DNA of 64,000 bases from DATBDM01 sp034664425 (GTDB lineage Bacteria; Actinomycetota; Thermoleophilia; Solirubrobacterales; Solirubrobacteraceae), in assembly GCA_034664425.1 (NCBI GenBank), contig JAXDHR010000037.1, positions 1 to 64,000 of the forward strand, read 5' to 3'. A model generated the notes under the pieces. It was not told the origin of the DNA. It ran no database searches and saw only the letters and a list, made by a program, of their open reading frames with translations. Positions within the stretch are counted from its first letter, which is position 1, and each line of letters starts with the position of its first letter. Below, piece by piece: positions 23,022 to 31,260 of the stretch. Both the position numbers and the translations under genes were made by a program.

Positions 23022-23871
23022 GCCGCGTGGCGACCACGAGCCGGCGGCCGGAGCGGGTGTAGAGGTCGCTCCACGGGCCGACGCCTGCCGGGCGCCAGTC
23101 GTACCAGCGCCAATGGGCGAAGCCGCCCAGCGGCGGCTCGGCCGCGATCTGGCGCGCGTGGCGGCAGCTCAGCGCGAGCCCGTCGCGGCGCAGCACCCGC
23201 ACGGCGAGCGTCGTCCCGGAGCGCTCCACGCTGCCGCAGTCGGCGCCGCGACGCTGCGCGAAGCGGCGCAGGGCGTCGACGGGCGGCGCGATCACCCCGG
23301 CGGCGCGCCGGGCGATCAGGCGGGCGAACGCCGCGGCGCCGGTCTGGTCGACATGCAATCCGTCGGCCGCGAACCAGCCGGCGTGGCCGGCGCTGAAGCG
23401 GCGCCAGTCGACCAGGAGCACCCGATCGGGGCGGCGCGCGGCGGCGGCGCGCATCGCGTCGGCTGACGCTGCGAGGTTGCGCGGCGTCACCAGCCCGAGC
23501 ACGCGCCGGGGTCCCGCGGCGGCCAGCGCGGCGTCGATCTGGCGCGCCGAGACGGGTCCGTTGGCGCCCAGCGCGAGCACCGCGAGGTGCCCGAGCGAGC
23601 CGGCGCGGCGGCGAGCGCGCAGGATCGCGACGCCGGCGTCGAACTGCCGGCACTCCCGGGCGTCGGCCTCGATCCCGCGGCGGGCGAGCAGCGGCGCGGC
23701 GAAGATTCCCGTCGAGTCACCGACGACGAGCGCGGCTCGATGGCCCGGCGGCAGCGGCGCCGTGGGCCGCGCGTGGCGCTCGTAGCCGCAGCCGAAAGCG
23801 GCGCCGGGCAGGGCGAGGAGGCCGATCGCGACGGCGAGCAGGGCGGGCGCGAGGCGCACGCGCCCAGTCAT
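23011..23871 (-). CDS. Secreted SGNH/GDSL-type hydrolase-like protein
   Basis: 286 residues with a Sec signal peptide (LAPALLAVAIGLLALPGAAFG). SGNH blocks follow: ALVVGDSTGIFAAPLL with the nucleophile Ser, VLALGANGPVS and the His block ADGLHVDQTGAAAFARL. It resembles the C-terminal SGNH domain found on OafA-type acyltransferases, and such a fusion is the next gene, transcribed divergently. It probably removes or transfers acyl groups on an envelope glycan. The last 100 residues are Arg/Trp-rich and specific to this protein. Confidence 0.78.
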   Translation of the reverse strand: MTGRVRLAPALLAVAIGLLALPGAAFGCGYERHARPTAPLPPGHRAALVVGDSTGIFAAPLLARRGIEADARECRQFDAGVAILRARRRAGSLGHLAVLALGANGPVSARQIDAALAAAGPRRVLGLVTPRNLAASADAMRAAAARRPDRVLLVDWRRFSAGHAGWFAADGLHVDQTGAAAFARLIARRAAGVIAPPVDALRRFAQRRGADCGSVERSGTTLAVRVLRRDGLALSCRHARQIAAEPPLGGFAHWRWYDWRPAGVGPWSDLYTRSGRRLVVATRLIP

Positions 23872-23951
23872 ACCAGCCGGTAGGGGGTGTCACGGCGCGT
23901 GTCGAAGACGTAACGACCCGGCCGCCCCCGGGTTGACTGTCATCCGGCGCC

Positions 23952-25694
23952 ATGGCCCTGACCTCGCCCGACACCCGTGCGCGCGCGCTGCCCTACGTGG
24001 CCGCGCTCGACGGCATGCGCGCGATCGCGGTCACCGCGGTGCTGCTCTACCACGGCGGCGTTCCGGGCGTGCCGGGCGGCTTCCTCGGCGTCGACGTCTT
24101 CTTCGTGCTCAGCGGCTTCCTGATCACGTCGCTGCTGCTCACGGGCCGGCGCGCCGACGGGACGATCGACCTGCGCGGCTTCTGGGTGCGGCGCGCGCGG
24201 CGGCTGCTGCCGGCCGCGGTGGTCGTGATCGTCGCCTGCCTCGTCGTCGTCGCCGCGTTCTATCCCGCCGAGGCAGCGCAGACCCGCGGCGACGCGATCG
24301 CCTCGCTGCTCTACCTCAACAACTGGCACCAGGTCCTGGCCGGACGCTCCTACTTCGCGGGCTTCGGACGCCCGCCGCTGCTCCAGCACCTCTGGTCGCT
24401 GTCGGTCGAGGAGCAGTTCTACCTGCTGTGGCCGCTGGCGCTCGGCCTCGGCCTGACCCGGATCGGGAAGCGCTGGACCGTACGCGCCACCGCGCTCGCC
24501 GCCCTGCTCTCGGCGCTCGCGATGGCGCTGCTGTTCGTGCCCGGCCATGACGCCTCGCGCGTGTACTACGGCACCGACACGCACGCCTCCGGCTTGCTGA
24601 TCGGCGCGCTGCTCGCCTTCGCCTGGCCGCTCGGCCCGCTCCGCACCGCACCCCATCGGGGCGCCGTCGCGGTGCTCGACGCGGCGGCCGTCGTCGCGCT
24701 GGCCGCGCTGATCGGCGCGCTCGCGACGTGGCACGACTACGACCCGCTCGTGTTCCGCGGCGGCCTCGTCGCCGCGAGCGTCGTCACCGCCGTGCTGCTC
24801 GCCGCCGTCGTGCACCCCGCGAGCCGCGTCGCGCCGCTGCTCGGCGTCGCACCGGCGCGCTGGATCGGGCAGCGCAGCTACGGCATCTACCTCTGGCACT
24901 GGCCGGTGATGACGCTCACGCGCCCCGGGCTCGACCTGGCCTGGAGCCGCTGGGTGCTCGTGCCGCTGCAGATCGGGGCGGCGGTGGGGCTCGCGGCCGC
25001 GTCGTACCGCTGGGTCGAGCAGCCGGTCCGCGCCGGGCGGGCACCCGAGCGGCTGAAGGCCTGGCTCGACGCGCGCCGACCCCACCAGCGCCTCGGCATC
25101 GCGGTCGCAGCGACGCTCGCCGTCGGGCTCGCCGGCGCGTGGATCGCCGTGCGCGACAGCCCCGCCGTCGACGTCGCGCACCTGCCGGGCCTGAACTCCG
25201 CCGCGGCGCGGCGGGCGCCGGAGCGCAGCCCGGTGTCACAGCCGCCGCGACGACCGCTGGCGCTCGGCGCCTCGGTGATGCTCGGCGCGCAGGAGGCGCT
25301 CGGCCGCCACATGCGCGTCGACGCCGCGGTCGGGCGCCAGGCCGACGACATCGTCGGACGCATCGACGCCTACCGAGCCGCGGGCCGGCTGCCGAGCCGG
25401 GTCGTCGTCCAGATCGGCGAGAACGGGCCGATCCCGGCGAGCGACCTGCGCGAGCTGCGCAACGCGCTGCGCGGCGTGCGCCGCGTCGTGCTCGTCAACG
25501 TGCGCGTGCCGCGCAGTTGGGGTGCGCAGACCAACGCCCAGCTCGCGCGCGCGGTGCGCGGCTGGCCGCAGGCGCGGATCGCCGACTGGTACGACGCCAG
25601 CGCGGCGCCGGGCCTGCTCTACGAGGACGGGACGCACCCGAACCCGCGCGGCGCCCGCGTCTACGCCGCGATCGTCCGGCGCGCGCTGCGCTGA
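23952..25694 (+). CDS. OafA/YrhL-type membrane acyltransferase with C-terminal SGNH domain
   Basis: 580 residues. The N-terminal acyltransferase-3 domain (about 12-350, ten or so helices) begins YVAALDGMRAIAVTAVLLYHGG, including the conserved Arg and His. It continues with GGFLGVDVFFVLSGFLIT, WSLSVEEQFYLLWPL and RSYGIYLWHWPV. After a linker an SGNH domain covers about 425-580, with LALGASVMLGAQ, QIGENGPI and DGTHPNPRGARVY. The usual GDS box is GAS, though the serine is kept. These proteins acetylate lipopolysaccharide, peptidoglycan or exopolysaccharide at the outer membrane face. The target glycan is unknown. Confidence 0.9.
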   Translation: MALTSPDTRARALPYVAALDGMRAIAVTAVLLYHGGVPGVPGGFLGVDVFFVLSGFLITSLLLTGRRADGTIDLRGFWVRRARRLLPAAVVVIVACLVVVAAFYPAEAAQTRGDAIASLLYLNNWHQVLAGRSYFAGFGRPPLLQHLWSLSVEEQFYLLWPLALGLGLTRIGKRWTVRATALAALLSALAMALLFVPGHDASRVYYGTDTHASGLLIGALLAFAWPLGPLRTAPHRGAVAVLDAAAVVALAALIGALATWHDYDPLVFRGGLVAASVVTAVLLAAVVHPASRVAPLLGVAPARWIGQRSYGIYLWHWPVMTLTRPGLDLAWSRWVLVPLQIGAAVGLAAASYRWVEQPVRAGRAPERLKAWLDARRPHQRLGIAVAATLAVGLAGAWIAVRDSPAVDVAHLPGLNSAAARRAPERSPVSQPPRRPLALGASVMLGAQEALGRHMRVDAAVGRQADDIVGRIDAYRAAGRLPSRVVVQIGENGPIPASDLRELRNALRGVRRVVLVNVRVPRSWGAQTNAQLARAVRGWPQARIADWYDASAAPGLLYEDGTHPNPRGARVYAAIVRRALR

Positions 25695-25703
25695 GCGCCC
25701 TCG

Positions 25704-26057
25704 TCACTCCAGGTTCCAGCCGAAATAGACCTCGACGCCTCGAACCATGCCGCCGGTGACCGTATGGACCTCGGTGTTGCGGAAGCGCGAGCCGTCGACG
25801 CGCTCGGCCTCGTAGGTCACGACGACCTCGTCGCCGCTCTCGATCACGCGCGTGAACGCGAAGTGCACGAGGTTGCCGGCGTTGGGCCAGCAGCGCTCGA
25901 AGTAGCGCGCGCGATCGATCGCAACGTCCGCCGGGCTCGAGAAGGTGAAGTCGTCGGCGAGCAGCGTCTCGACGAGCTCGCGGTCGCCGGTCTCGTAGGC
26001 GCGGAAGCTGTCGCGGACGATCTCCTGGTTGCTGCGCATGTCGGTATCCCCTGTCAT
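25704..26057 (-). CDS. SnoaL-like / NTF2-fold protein
   Basis: 117 residues. MRSNQEIVRDSFRAYETGDRELVE, LADDFTFSSPADVAIDRARYFERCWPNAG and a C-terminal sheet ending VEVYFGWNLE are typical of SnoaL-like/NTF2 proteins. ATG 26057 is preceded by GGGAGG at ideal spacing. An open frame extending upstream lacks a ribosome site. The ligand or reaction is unknown. It converges on the acyltransferase gene with 9 bases between stops. Confidence 0.87.
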   Translation of the reverse strand: MTGDTDMRSNQEIVRDSFRAYETGDRELVETLLADDFTFSSPADVAIDRARYFERCWPNAGNLVHFAFTRVIESGDEVVVTYEAERVDGSRFRNTEVHTVTGGMVRGVEVYFGWNLE

Positions 26058-26171
26058 GTGGCCTCCCGGGTTGAGACCGGGCCGGCAGGCCGGAGTCATC
26101 GCCCCGGCACGAGGATGCCCGGTGTGCAGGCCCCGCAGGACATGACCGGGCCCGCGTGAGAGCATCCGGCG

Positions 26172-27482
26172 ATGGCTCCAGACGTCCATCGCGTCCTCGT
26201 CGTCGGCGGCGGCTTCGGTGGCATCCGCGCCGTCCAGCGGCTCCACGACGCGCCCGTCGAGATCACGCTCGTCGACCGGCGCAACTTCCACCTCTTCCAG
26301 CCGCTGACCTACCAGGTCGCGACCGGCGCGCTCTCACCCGGCGAGGTGGCCTATCCGCTGCGCGCGCTGTTCAAGCGCTACCGCAACGTCCGCGTCCTGC
26401 TCGCCGACGTCACGTCCATCGATCTCGCGGCCCGGCGCGTCGAGCTGGCGGACCCGACCGGCGTGGTCGCGCCGCGCTCGGAGACCTACGACACGCTCGT
26501 CGTCGCGGCCGGGTCGAGCTACTCCTACTTCGGCCACGACGAGTGGAACGCGGCCGCGCCCGAGGTCAAGTCGCTCGAGAGCGCGCTCGACGTGCGCTCG
26601 CGGATCCTCGCCGCCTTCGAGCGTGCGGAGCTGGAGCCCGACGCGACCCGGCGCGGGCCCGACCTCACCTTCGTCGTCGTCGGCGGTGGCCCGACCGGCG
26701 TCGAGATGGCCGGCCAGATCGGCGAGCTCGCCCGCGACACGCTCAAGCGCGACTTCCGGGCGATCGACCCGCGCGAGGCCCGGATCCTGCTCGTCGAGGC
26801 CACCGACCGGCTGCTGGGAACGTTCCCGCCGAAGCTGTCGGCCGGGGCGGCGCGGTCGCTCGAGTCGCTCGGTGCGACGCCGATGCTGGACCGGACGGTG
26901 GTCGAGCTGGACCGAGAGTCCGTCACCGTGCAGGCGCCGGACGGCTCGCGCGAGCGCATCCCCGCCCGCACGGCCATCTGGGCCGCGGGCGTGCGCGCCT
27001 CCGGCCTGGCCGCCCTGCTCGGCGAGCAGGCCGGCGCGGAGGTCGATCGCGCCGGTCGCGTGACCGTCGAGGCCGATCTCACGCTGCCCGGCCATCCCGA
27101 GGTCGTCGTGCTCGGCGACATGGTGCGCGTCCGCGGCGCCGGCGGCGCGACCACGACCTTCCCAGGCGTGGCGCCGGTGGCGATCCAGCAGGGCCGCTAC
27201 GCGGGCCGGCTGATCGCGGACCGGCTCGCCGGCCGTCCGACGCCGCCGTTCCACTACCGCGACAAGGGCAACCTGGCCACGATCGGGCGCGGTCGCGCGG
27301 TCGCCGACCTCGGCTGGCTGCGGTTGAGCGGCGGCCTCGCCTGGCTCGTCTGGCTCGTCGTGCACCTCTGGTACCTGATCGGGGTCGAGAACCGCCTGCT
27401 GGTGTTCCTGCGCTGGGGGTTCTCCTTCCTCACGCATGGCCGTGGGGCGCGCCTGATCACGCGGGACGGCGCCGGTCGATAG
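26172..27482 (+). CDS. ndh: Type II NADH dehydrogenase (NDH-2)
   Basis: 436 residues. Two Rossmann motifs are present: VLVVGGGFGGIRAVQRL at the N-terminus for FAD and FVVVGGGPTGVEMAGQIGEL at about 175 for NADH. The quinone-site region has NFHLFQPLTYQVATGALSP. ELGDM-like VVLGDM at about 315 and VAIQQGRYAGRLI follow. Two amphipathic or hydrophobic C-terminal helices (GLAWLVWLVVHLWYLIG) anchor it to the membrane. It oxidises NADH and reduces quinone without pumping protons. The zinc regulator gene follows within 31 bases but has its own operator and promoter. Confidence 0.93.
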   Translation: MAPDVHRVLVVGGGFGGIRAVQRLHDAPVEITLVDRRNFHLFQPLTYQVATGALSPGEVAYPLRALFKRYRNVRVLLADVTSIDLAARRVELADPTGVVAPRSETYDTLVVAAGSSYSYFGHDEWNAAAPEVKSLESALDVRSRILAAFERAELEPDATRRGPDLTFVVVGGGPTGVEMAGQIGELARDTLKRDFRAIDPREARILLVEATDRLLGTFPPKLSAGAARSLESLGATPMLDRTVVELDRESVTVQAPDGSRERIPARTAIWAAGVRASGLAALLGEQAGAEVDRAGRVTVEADLTLPGHPEVVVLGDMVRVRGAGGATTTFPGVAPVAIQQGRYAGRLIADRLAGRPTPPFHYRDKGNLATIGRGRAVADLGWLRLSGGLAWLVWLVVHLWYLIGVENRLLVFLRWGFSFLTHGRGARLITRDGAGR

Positions 27483-27500
27483 CTGAACAGCTGTTCAGCT
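27481..27500. promoter_or_regulatory. Perfect 20-bp palindrome: SmtB/ArsR operator
   Basis: AGCTGAACAGCTGTTCAGCT is its own reverse complement. It contains TGAACA and TGTTCA half-sites, close to the operators of SmtB/CzrA-type zinc sensors. It ends where the -10 hexamer begins, so a bound repressor would block the promoter of the regulator-exporter operon. It also overlaps the ndh stop codon. Confidence 0.8.
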
Positions 27501-27505
27501 ATGCT
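27500..27505 (+). promoter_or_regulatory. -10 hexamer for leaderless smtB-like transcript
   Basis: TATGCT ends 7 bases before ATG 27513 and shares one base with the palindromic operator. It favours 27513 over ATG 27501 as the start. Confidence 0.55.
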
Positions 27506-27512
27506 GTCGTCG

Positions 27513-27854
27513 ATGGCGCACGGCAACCTCCGGCACGACCCCGCAGCGCTCGACGCCGGCTTCACGCGCGCGCTCGCCGACACGATGCAGGCGCTCGCGA
27601 CGCCGAGCCGGCTGCACATCCTCGGGCGCCTCACCGCCGGACCCTGCGCGGTGTCCGAGCTCGCTGAGGCGATCGGCATGGAGTCCTCCGCCGTCTCGCA
27701 CCAGCTGCGCGTCCTGCGCCACCTCGGGCTCGTCGTCGGCCGCCGCGACGGCCGCCGGATCGTCTACGACCTCCACGACGACCATGTCGGCGAGCTGCTC
27801 GAGCAGGCGATAGGGCACGTCGAGCACCTGCGCACCGGGGACAGCCGGGCATGA
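27513..27854 (+). CDS. ArsR/SmtB family metal-sensing repressor (zinc-type)
   Basis: 113 residues, a winged helix-turn-helix of the ArsR family. TPSRLHILGRLTAGPCAVSELAEAIG and SSAVSHQLRVLRHLGLVVGRRDG form the DNA-binding core. The C-terminal helix reads YDLHDDHVGELLEQAIGHVEHL. It matches the alpha-5 zinc site of SmtB/CzrA (Asp, His, then His-x-x-Glu ten residues on). It should release DNA when zinc or a similar ion is in excess. The gene lies directly behind a perfect palindrome and is coupled by ATGA overlap to a zinc-type exporter. ATG 27501 is an alternative start but would lie within the -10 hexamer (27500-27505). Confidence 0.92.
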   Translation: MAHGNLRHDPAALDAGFTRALADTMQALATPSRLHILGRLTAGPCAVSELAEAIGMESSAVSHQLRVLRHLGLVVGRRDGRRIVYDLHDDHVGELLEQAIGHVEHLRTGDSRA

Positions 27855-28489
27855 GCGCGCACAGCCACTCGCACGGGCACTCACATGGCCTGATCGACGC
27901 CTCGATCAAGCGCTCGCGAGCCGGAGTCCGCGCCGTGCTCGTCTCGCTCGCGGTGCTCATGGTCGCGGCGCTCGGGCAGACGGCGATCTTCGCGGTCTCG
28001 GGCTCGGTGGCACTGCTCGCCGACCTGATCCACAACTTCGGCGACGCGCTCACGGCCGTGCCGCTCGGCATCGCCTTCATCCTGCGCTCGGAGCGCGCGG
28101 AGCGCTTCGCGGGCCTGTTCGTGGTCGCGGCGATCTTCGTGAGCGCGTGCGTCGCGGGCGTCGAAGCGGTCAGCCGCCTCGTCCATCCGGCGGCGCCCGG
28201 CCACCTGTGGGCGCTGGCCGCCGCCGGGCTCATCGGCTACGCCGGCAACCGGGTGGCGGCGCACGTGCGCACGCGCGCGGGAGAGCGGCTCGAGAGCCCG
28301 GCTCTGATCGCCGACGGTCACCACGCGCGCGCCGACGCCTACGTCTCACTCGCCGTGATCGCCTCCGCCGCGGTCGTGGCCGTCGGCCTGCCGATCGCCG
28401 ACCCGCTCATCGGCCTGGCCATCACCGTGGTCATCCTGCGCATCACGTGGCAGTCGTGGTCCACGGTCCGCGGCCGCGACCATCACTAA
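27851..28489 (+). CDS. Cation diffusion facilitator (zinc exporter), short form
   Basis: 212 residues, six membrane helices. A histidine-rich N-terminus (HSHSHGHSHG) precedes the helices. The metal-site helices carry LLADLIHNFGDALT (HxxxD, where most CDF proteins have DxxxD or HxxxD) and DGHHARADAYVSLAVI. The cytoplasmic C-terminal domain of about 80 residues that most CDF proteins have is absent; the protein ends just after helix six. It exchanges zinc (or cadmium/cobalt) for protons. The ATGA overlap with the repressor shows cotranscription, so export is induced by metal. Confidence 0.92.
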   Translation: MSAHSHSHGHSHGLIDASIKRSRAGVRAVLVSLAVLMVAALGQTAIFAVSGSVALLADLIHNFGDALTAVPLGIAFILRSERAERFAGLFVVAAIFVSACVAGVEAVSRLVHPAAPGHLWALAAAGLIGYAGNRVAAHVRTRAGERLESPALIADGHHARADAYVSLAVIASAAVVAVGLPIADPLIGLAITVVILRITWQSWSTVRGRDHH

Positions 28490-28520
28490 CTAACCTCCCG
28501 CGAGGTCGGCAGTTGCCGCC

Positions 28521-29027
28521 GTGCGCTTCGAGGCGGATGATGCGGCGATGCGGAGCGTCGAGCGGACCCGCAGTCGCGTGCTGAGCCGGCTCGCGGATGC
28601 GTACGCGGTGGACGCGCTCAGCGTCGTCACGCTGGAGGCGCGAGCCTCGGTGGCGCTGGCGGCGGGCACCGAGGAGGAGCTCGCCGGCTGTGTCTGGGAC
28701 CTTCCCGCCCGCTGGCGGCGGGCCCGGCGCCGCGAGCGCCCCGGACCGCTCCGGCTCGTCGTCGAGGCCGAGCCGCTGCGGACCGTCGTCTGGCCGGCGG
28801 GCGCGCGCTCGCTCGTCATCGGGCGCGACGCCGACGCCGACCTGGTGATCGCCCATCCGACGGTCTCCGGCCGCCATGCCGAGCTCTCGCGCCGCGAGGG
28901 GTCGCTGCGCATCCGCGACCTCGGCTCGCTCAACGGGACGGCGCGCAACGGCCGAGCGGTCGAGGTCGCGACGCTGCGCCGCGACGACCTGCTGATGCTG
29001 GGCGCGGTGACGATCCGGCTGCGCTAG
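28521..29027 (+). CDS. DUF1707-FHA domain protein
   Basis: 168 residues. The N-terminal 55 (VERTRSRVLSRLADAYAVDALSVV, then AALAAGTEEELAG-type sequence) resemble the DUF1707 SHOCT-like domain of actinobacterial membrane proteins, though slightly degenerate. The C-terminal FHA domain has LVIGRDADADLVIAHPTVSG, RHAELSRREGSLRIRDLGS and LNGTARNG, with the phosphothreonine-binding Arg, Ser and Asn in place. It would bind a phosphorylated partner of a Ser/Thr kinase pathway. No kinase is in the window. The GTG start is uncertain by a few codons. Confidence 0.82.
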   Translation: MRFEADDAAMRSVERTRSRVLSRLADAYAVDALSVVTLEARASVALAAGTEEELAGCVWDLPARWRRARRRERPGPLRLVVEAEPLRTVVWPAGARSLVIGRDADADLVIAHPTVSGRHAELSRREGSLRIRDLGSLNGTARNGRAVEVATLRRDDLLMLGAVTIRLR

Positions 29028-29097
29028 TCGCGGCCGAGCTGGATCGCCACGATCCGATCCGGCCGGCGCGTGGCCGTCGGCGGCGACGAGCCGCAGC

Positions 29098-29559
29098 TCA
29101 GCTACGCGTGGCGCCCGCGCGGATCATCTCGACCGCCTGCGCCACGCGCCGCTCGCGCGTCTCCTCGCGCTTGGCCTCCTCGACCCAGCGGGCGAACTCC
29201 TTGCGGTGGCTGAAGGCGAGGCCCTCGAAGCGCGCCTTCGCCTCGGGGTCGGCGGCGAGCGCGGAGGCGAGTGCGGGCGGCACGTCGACCTCGCGCGGCG
29301 CCGCGTCGAGCTCGAGCCGCAGGTCGACGACGTCGCCCGCCTCCACGCCGGCCTGCTCGCGGACCTCGCGGCGCAGGCCGATCAGGAACTCGCCGCCCAT
29401 CCGCGCCACGCTCAGCCGGAACGTCCGGCCGTCGATGGTCGCGACCACGGGGAAGCGCTTCGCGCCCTCCCCCACGATCGCGACCTGCTCGTCGTCGAGC
29501 ACGAACGCGGCCGCGGGGCCGCGCGCGACGAGCGTGGCGGAGATGTGCAGCGAGCCCAT
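29098..29559 (-). CDS. YdeI/OmpD-associated (DUF1905) family protein
   Basis: 153 residues. A DUF1905 beta-barrel (about 1-85, with FRLSVARMGGEFLIGLRREVREQAGVEAGDVV) is followed by the YdeI helical tail. The tail has ALASALAADPEAKARFEGL, FSHRKEFARWVEEAKREETR and RRVAQAVEMIRAG. The family is widespread, and no biochemical role is agreed; one member was linked to peptide resistance. The start ATG lies 2 bases after the VOC gene stop, so the two are cotranscribed. The open frame further upstream belongs to the VOC gene in another frame. Confidence 0.87.
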   Translation of the reverse strand: MGSLHISATLVARGPAAAFVLDDEQVAIVGEGAKRFPVVATIDGRTFRLSVARMGGEFLIGLRREVREQAGVEAGDVVDLRLELDAAPREVDVPPALASALAADPEAKARFEGLAFSHRKEFARWVEEAKREETRERRVAQAVEMIRAGATRS

Positions 29560-29561
29560 CC

Positions 29562-29954
29562 TCAGGGGCCCTCGACGACCATGAGCGCGTTGTTCTCCGG
29601 GTCGCGGAACCAGAACATCGGCGGGACGGGCTCGCCCATGCGGCTGACCTCGTCGTCGACGTCGACGCCCTTGTCGCGCAGCTCGGCATGGACGCCGTCG
29701 ACGTCGGCCGTCTGCAGCGCGATGCCGGTCTGGACGTTGCCGGCCGAGCTCCCGGGCGGGGGCGGGGCGATCGCGATCGTCGTCTCGGCGCCCTCGGGGG
29801 CGACCTCGACCCAGCGGTATTCGCCGCCGAAGGGAACGTCGACGCGCTTCTCGAAGCCCAGCGTGTCGACGTAGAAGGCGATGGCGCGATCGACGTCGGC
29901 GACCGGCACGATCACGGTGCCGATGCGGGGAATGCGGGTGGTCGTACTGCTCAC
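29562..29954 (-). CDS. VOC (glyoxalase/bleomycin resistance fold) protein
   Basis: 130 residues with the paired beta-alpha-beta-beta-beta modules of the vicinal oxygen chelate fold. It opens IGTVIVPVADVDRAIAFYVDTLGFEKR and ends PPMFWFRDPENNALMVVEGP with the usual Glu metal ligand. It is a metal-dependent lyase, dioxygenase or drug-binding protein; the substrate is unknown. The start GTG follows CAGGAGG at good spacing and overlaps the stop of the permease-like remnant (GTGA). This suggests it was once downstream of that gene in an operon. Confidence 0.88.
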   Translation of the reverse strand: MSSTTTRIPRIGTVIVPVADVDRAIAFYVDTLGFEKRVDVPFGGEYRWVEVAPEGAETTIAIAPPPPGSSAGNVQTGIALQTADVDGVHAELRDKGVDVDDEVSRMGEPVPPMFWFRDPENNALMVVEGP

Positions 29955-30145
29955 GACGGCCTCCTGGAGTTGGGTGACATGGGCTGAGACCAGGCCGTGC
30001 GGCGAAACTCATCGCTGCGCGAGTCGCGCCGCAACCGCGGGTCGAGCAGCGGCATCAGCGCATCGACGACGACGCCGAGCACGACGATCAGCACCGTACT
30101 CCACAGCGTCAGCGCCGCGAGCGTCGCGCTCTCCGACGCGCTCGG
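29951..30145 (-). pseudogene. Possible C-terminal remnant of a DppB-type ABC permease
   Basis: The minus-strand frame reads ESATLAALTLWSTVLIVV, then VVVDALMPLLDPRLRR and a short basic tail before TGA at 29951. This resembles the last membrane helix and the conserved VDxLYxxLDPRxR end of dipeptide-type permeases (DppB/OppB). The rest of a permease (about 270 codons) is missing, and the ligase gene occupies the DNA upstream. There is no promoter or start. It appears to be a gene tail left by a deletion or rearrangement. The family call rests on about 45 residues. Confidence 0.4.
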
Positions 30146-30238
30146 CTCGATCGCCGCGGGCGCGTCCGCGGACGCGTCACGTTCACGGAGCCGGCCCAGC
30201 CAGTCGAGGTGCCCTCCAGTCGTGTATCCAGTACCCCG

Positions 30239-31204
30239 ATGCTCGAGCTCCCGGACGAGGAACGCGCGCTCGTGCGCGAGGGGCCGCCGCCGCGTGGCGG
30301 CGACGCGATGCGCGCGAAGCTCACGGACGCCCGCTTCAGCGATCCGGCGTGGATCTTCGAGCGCAAGCTCGATGGGATCCGCTGCATCGCGGTGCGTGAC
30401 CGCGGCGCCGTGCACCTGTGGTCACGCAACGACCTCCCGCTCGACGGCCGCTATCCCGAGCTCGTGCAGGCGCTCGGCGCGGAGGCGGCGCCGAGCTTCG
30501 CGATCGACGGCGAGATCGTCGCCTTCGACCGCGGCCGGACGAGCTTCGCCCGGCTCGCCCAGCGAGGACAGCGGCCCGTCGCGGCCTACCTCTATGTGTT
30601 CGACGTCCTCTGGCTCGACGGCTGCGATGTTCGCGGGTTGCCGCTGCGCAGCCGGAAGCGGATCCTGCGCCGGGCGCTCGCCTTCCGCGGCCGGGTGCGG
30701 CTGACCGCACATCGCAACGCCGACGGCGAGGCCTACTTCGCCGAGGCCTGCCGCCGCGGCTGGGAGGGGCTGATCGCCAAGCGGGCCGACAGTACCTACG
30801 GGTCGCGCCGCTCCGGCGACTGGCTCAAGTTCAAGTGCGAGCACGGCCAGGAGCTGGTGATCGGCGGCTATACGGCTCCGCGCGGATCGCGGACGCGTCT
30901 CGGCGCGCTGCTGGTCGGCGTCTACGACGGCGATGCGCTGCGCTACGCCGGCAAGGTCGGCACCGGCTTCGACCACGCGACGCTCGACGCCCTCGGCGAC
31001 CGCCTCGATGCGCTGCGCAGCGAGCGGCCGCCGTTCGCCGACGCCGACGCGATCCGCGAGCGCGACGTGACGTGGGTGCGTCCGCAGCTCGTCGCCCAGA
31101 TCGGCTTCACGGAGTGGACCGGCCAGGGCCGCCTGCGCCATCCGCGCTTCCAGGGCCTGCGCGAGGACAAGGCGGCCCGCGACGTCGTCCGCGAGGCACC
31201 ATGA
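30239..31204 (+). CDS. ATP-dependent DNA ligase (LigD-type ligase module)
   Basis: 321 residues. The nucleotidyl-transfer motif I is FERKLDGIRCIA with the adenylated Lys near residue 44. Motifs SFAIDGEIVAF, YVFDVLWLDG, EGLIAKRADSTYGSRRSGDWLKFKC and the C-terminal OB fold (GKVGTGFD...TGQGRLRHPRFQGLREDK) complete the catalytic core. It corresponds to the ligase domain of LigD, which seals double-strand breaks in bacterial end joining. It is a separate gene here; a LigD polymerase module is encoded 18 kb away at 48223. No Ku gene is in the window. ATG 30239 is chosen because the upstream frame has no ligase features. Confidence 0.9.
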   Translation: MLELPDEERALVREGPPPRGGDAMRAKLTDARFSDPAWIFERKLDGIRCIAVRDRGAVHLWSRNDLPLDGRYPELVQALGAEAAPSFAIDGEIVAFDRGRTSFARLAQRGQRPVAAYLYVFDVLWLDGCDVRGLPLRSRKRILRRALAFRGRVRLTAHRNADGEAYFAEACRRGWEGLIAKRADSTYGSRRSGDWLKFKCEHGQELVIGGYTAPRGSRTRLGALLVGVYDGDALRYAGKVGTGFDHATLDALGDRLDALRSERPPFADADAIRERDVTWVRPQLVAQIGFTEWTGQGRLRHPRFQGLREDKAARDVVREAP

Positions 31205-31260
31205 ACGCGGCGTGAGGCCGAAGCGCAGGGATGCGAGGGGGCGGGGCGAAATCCCCCGCC

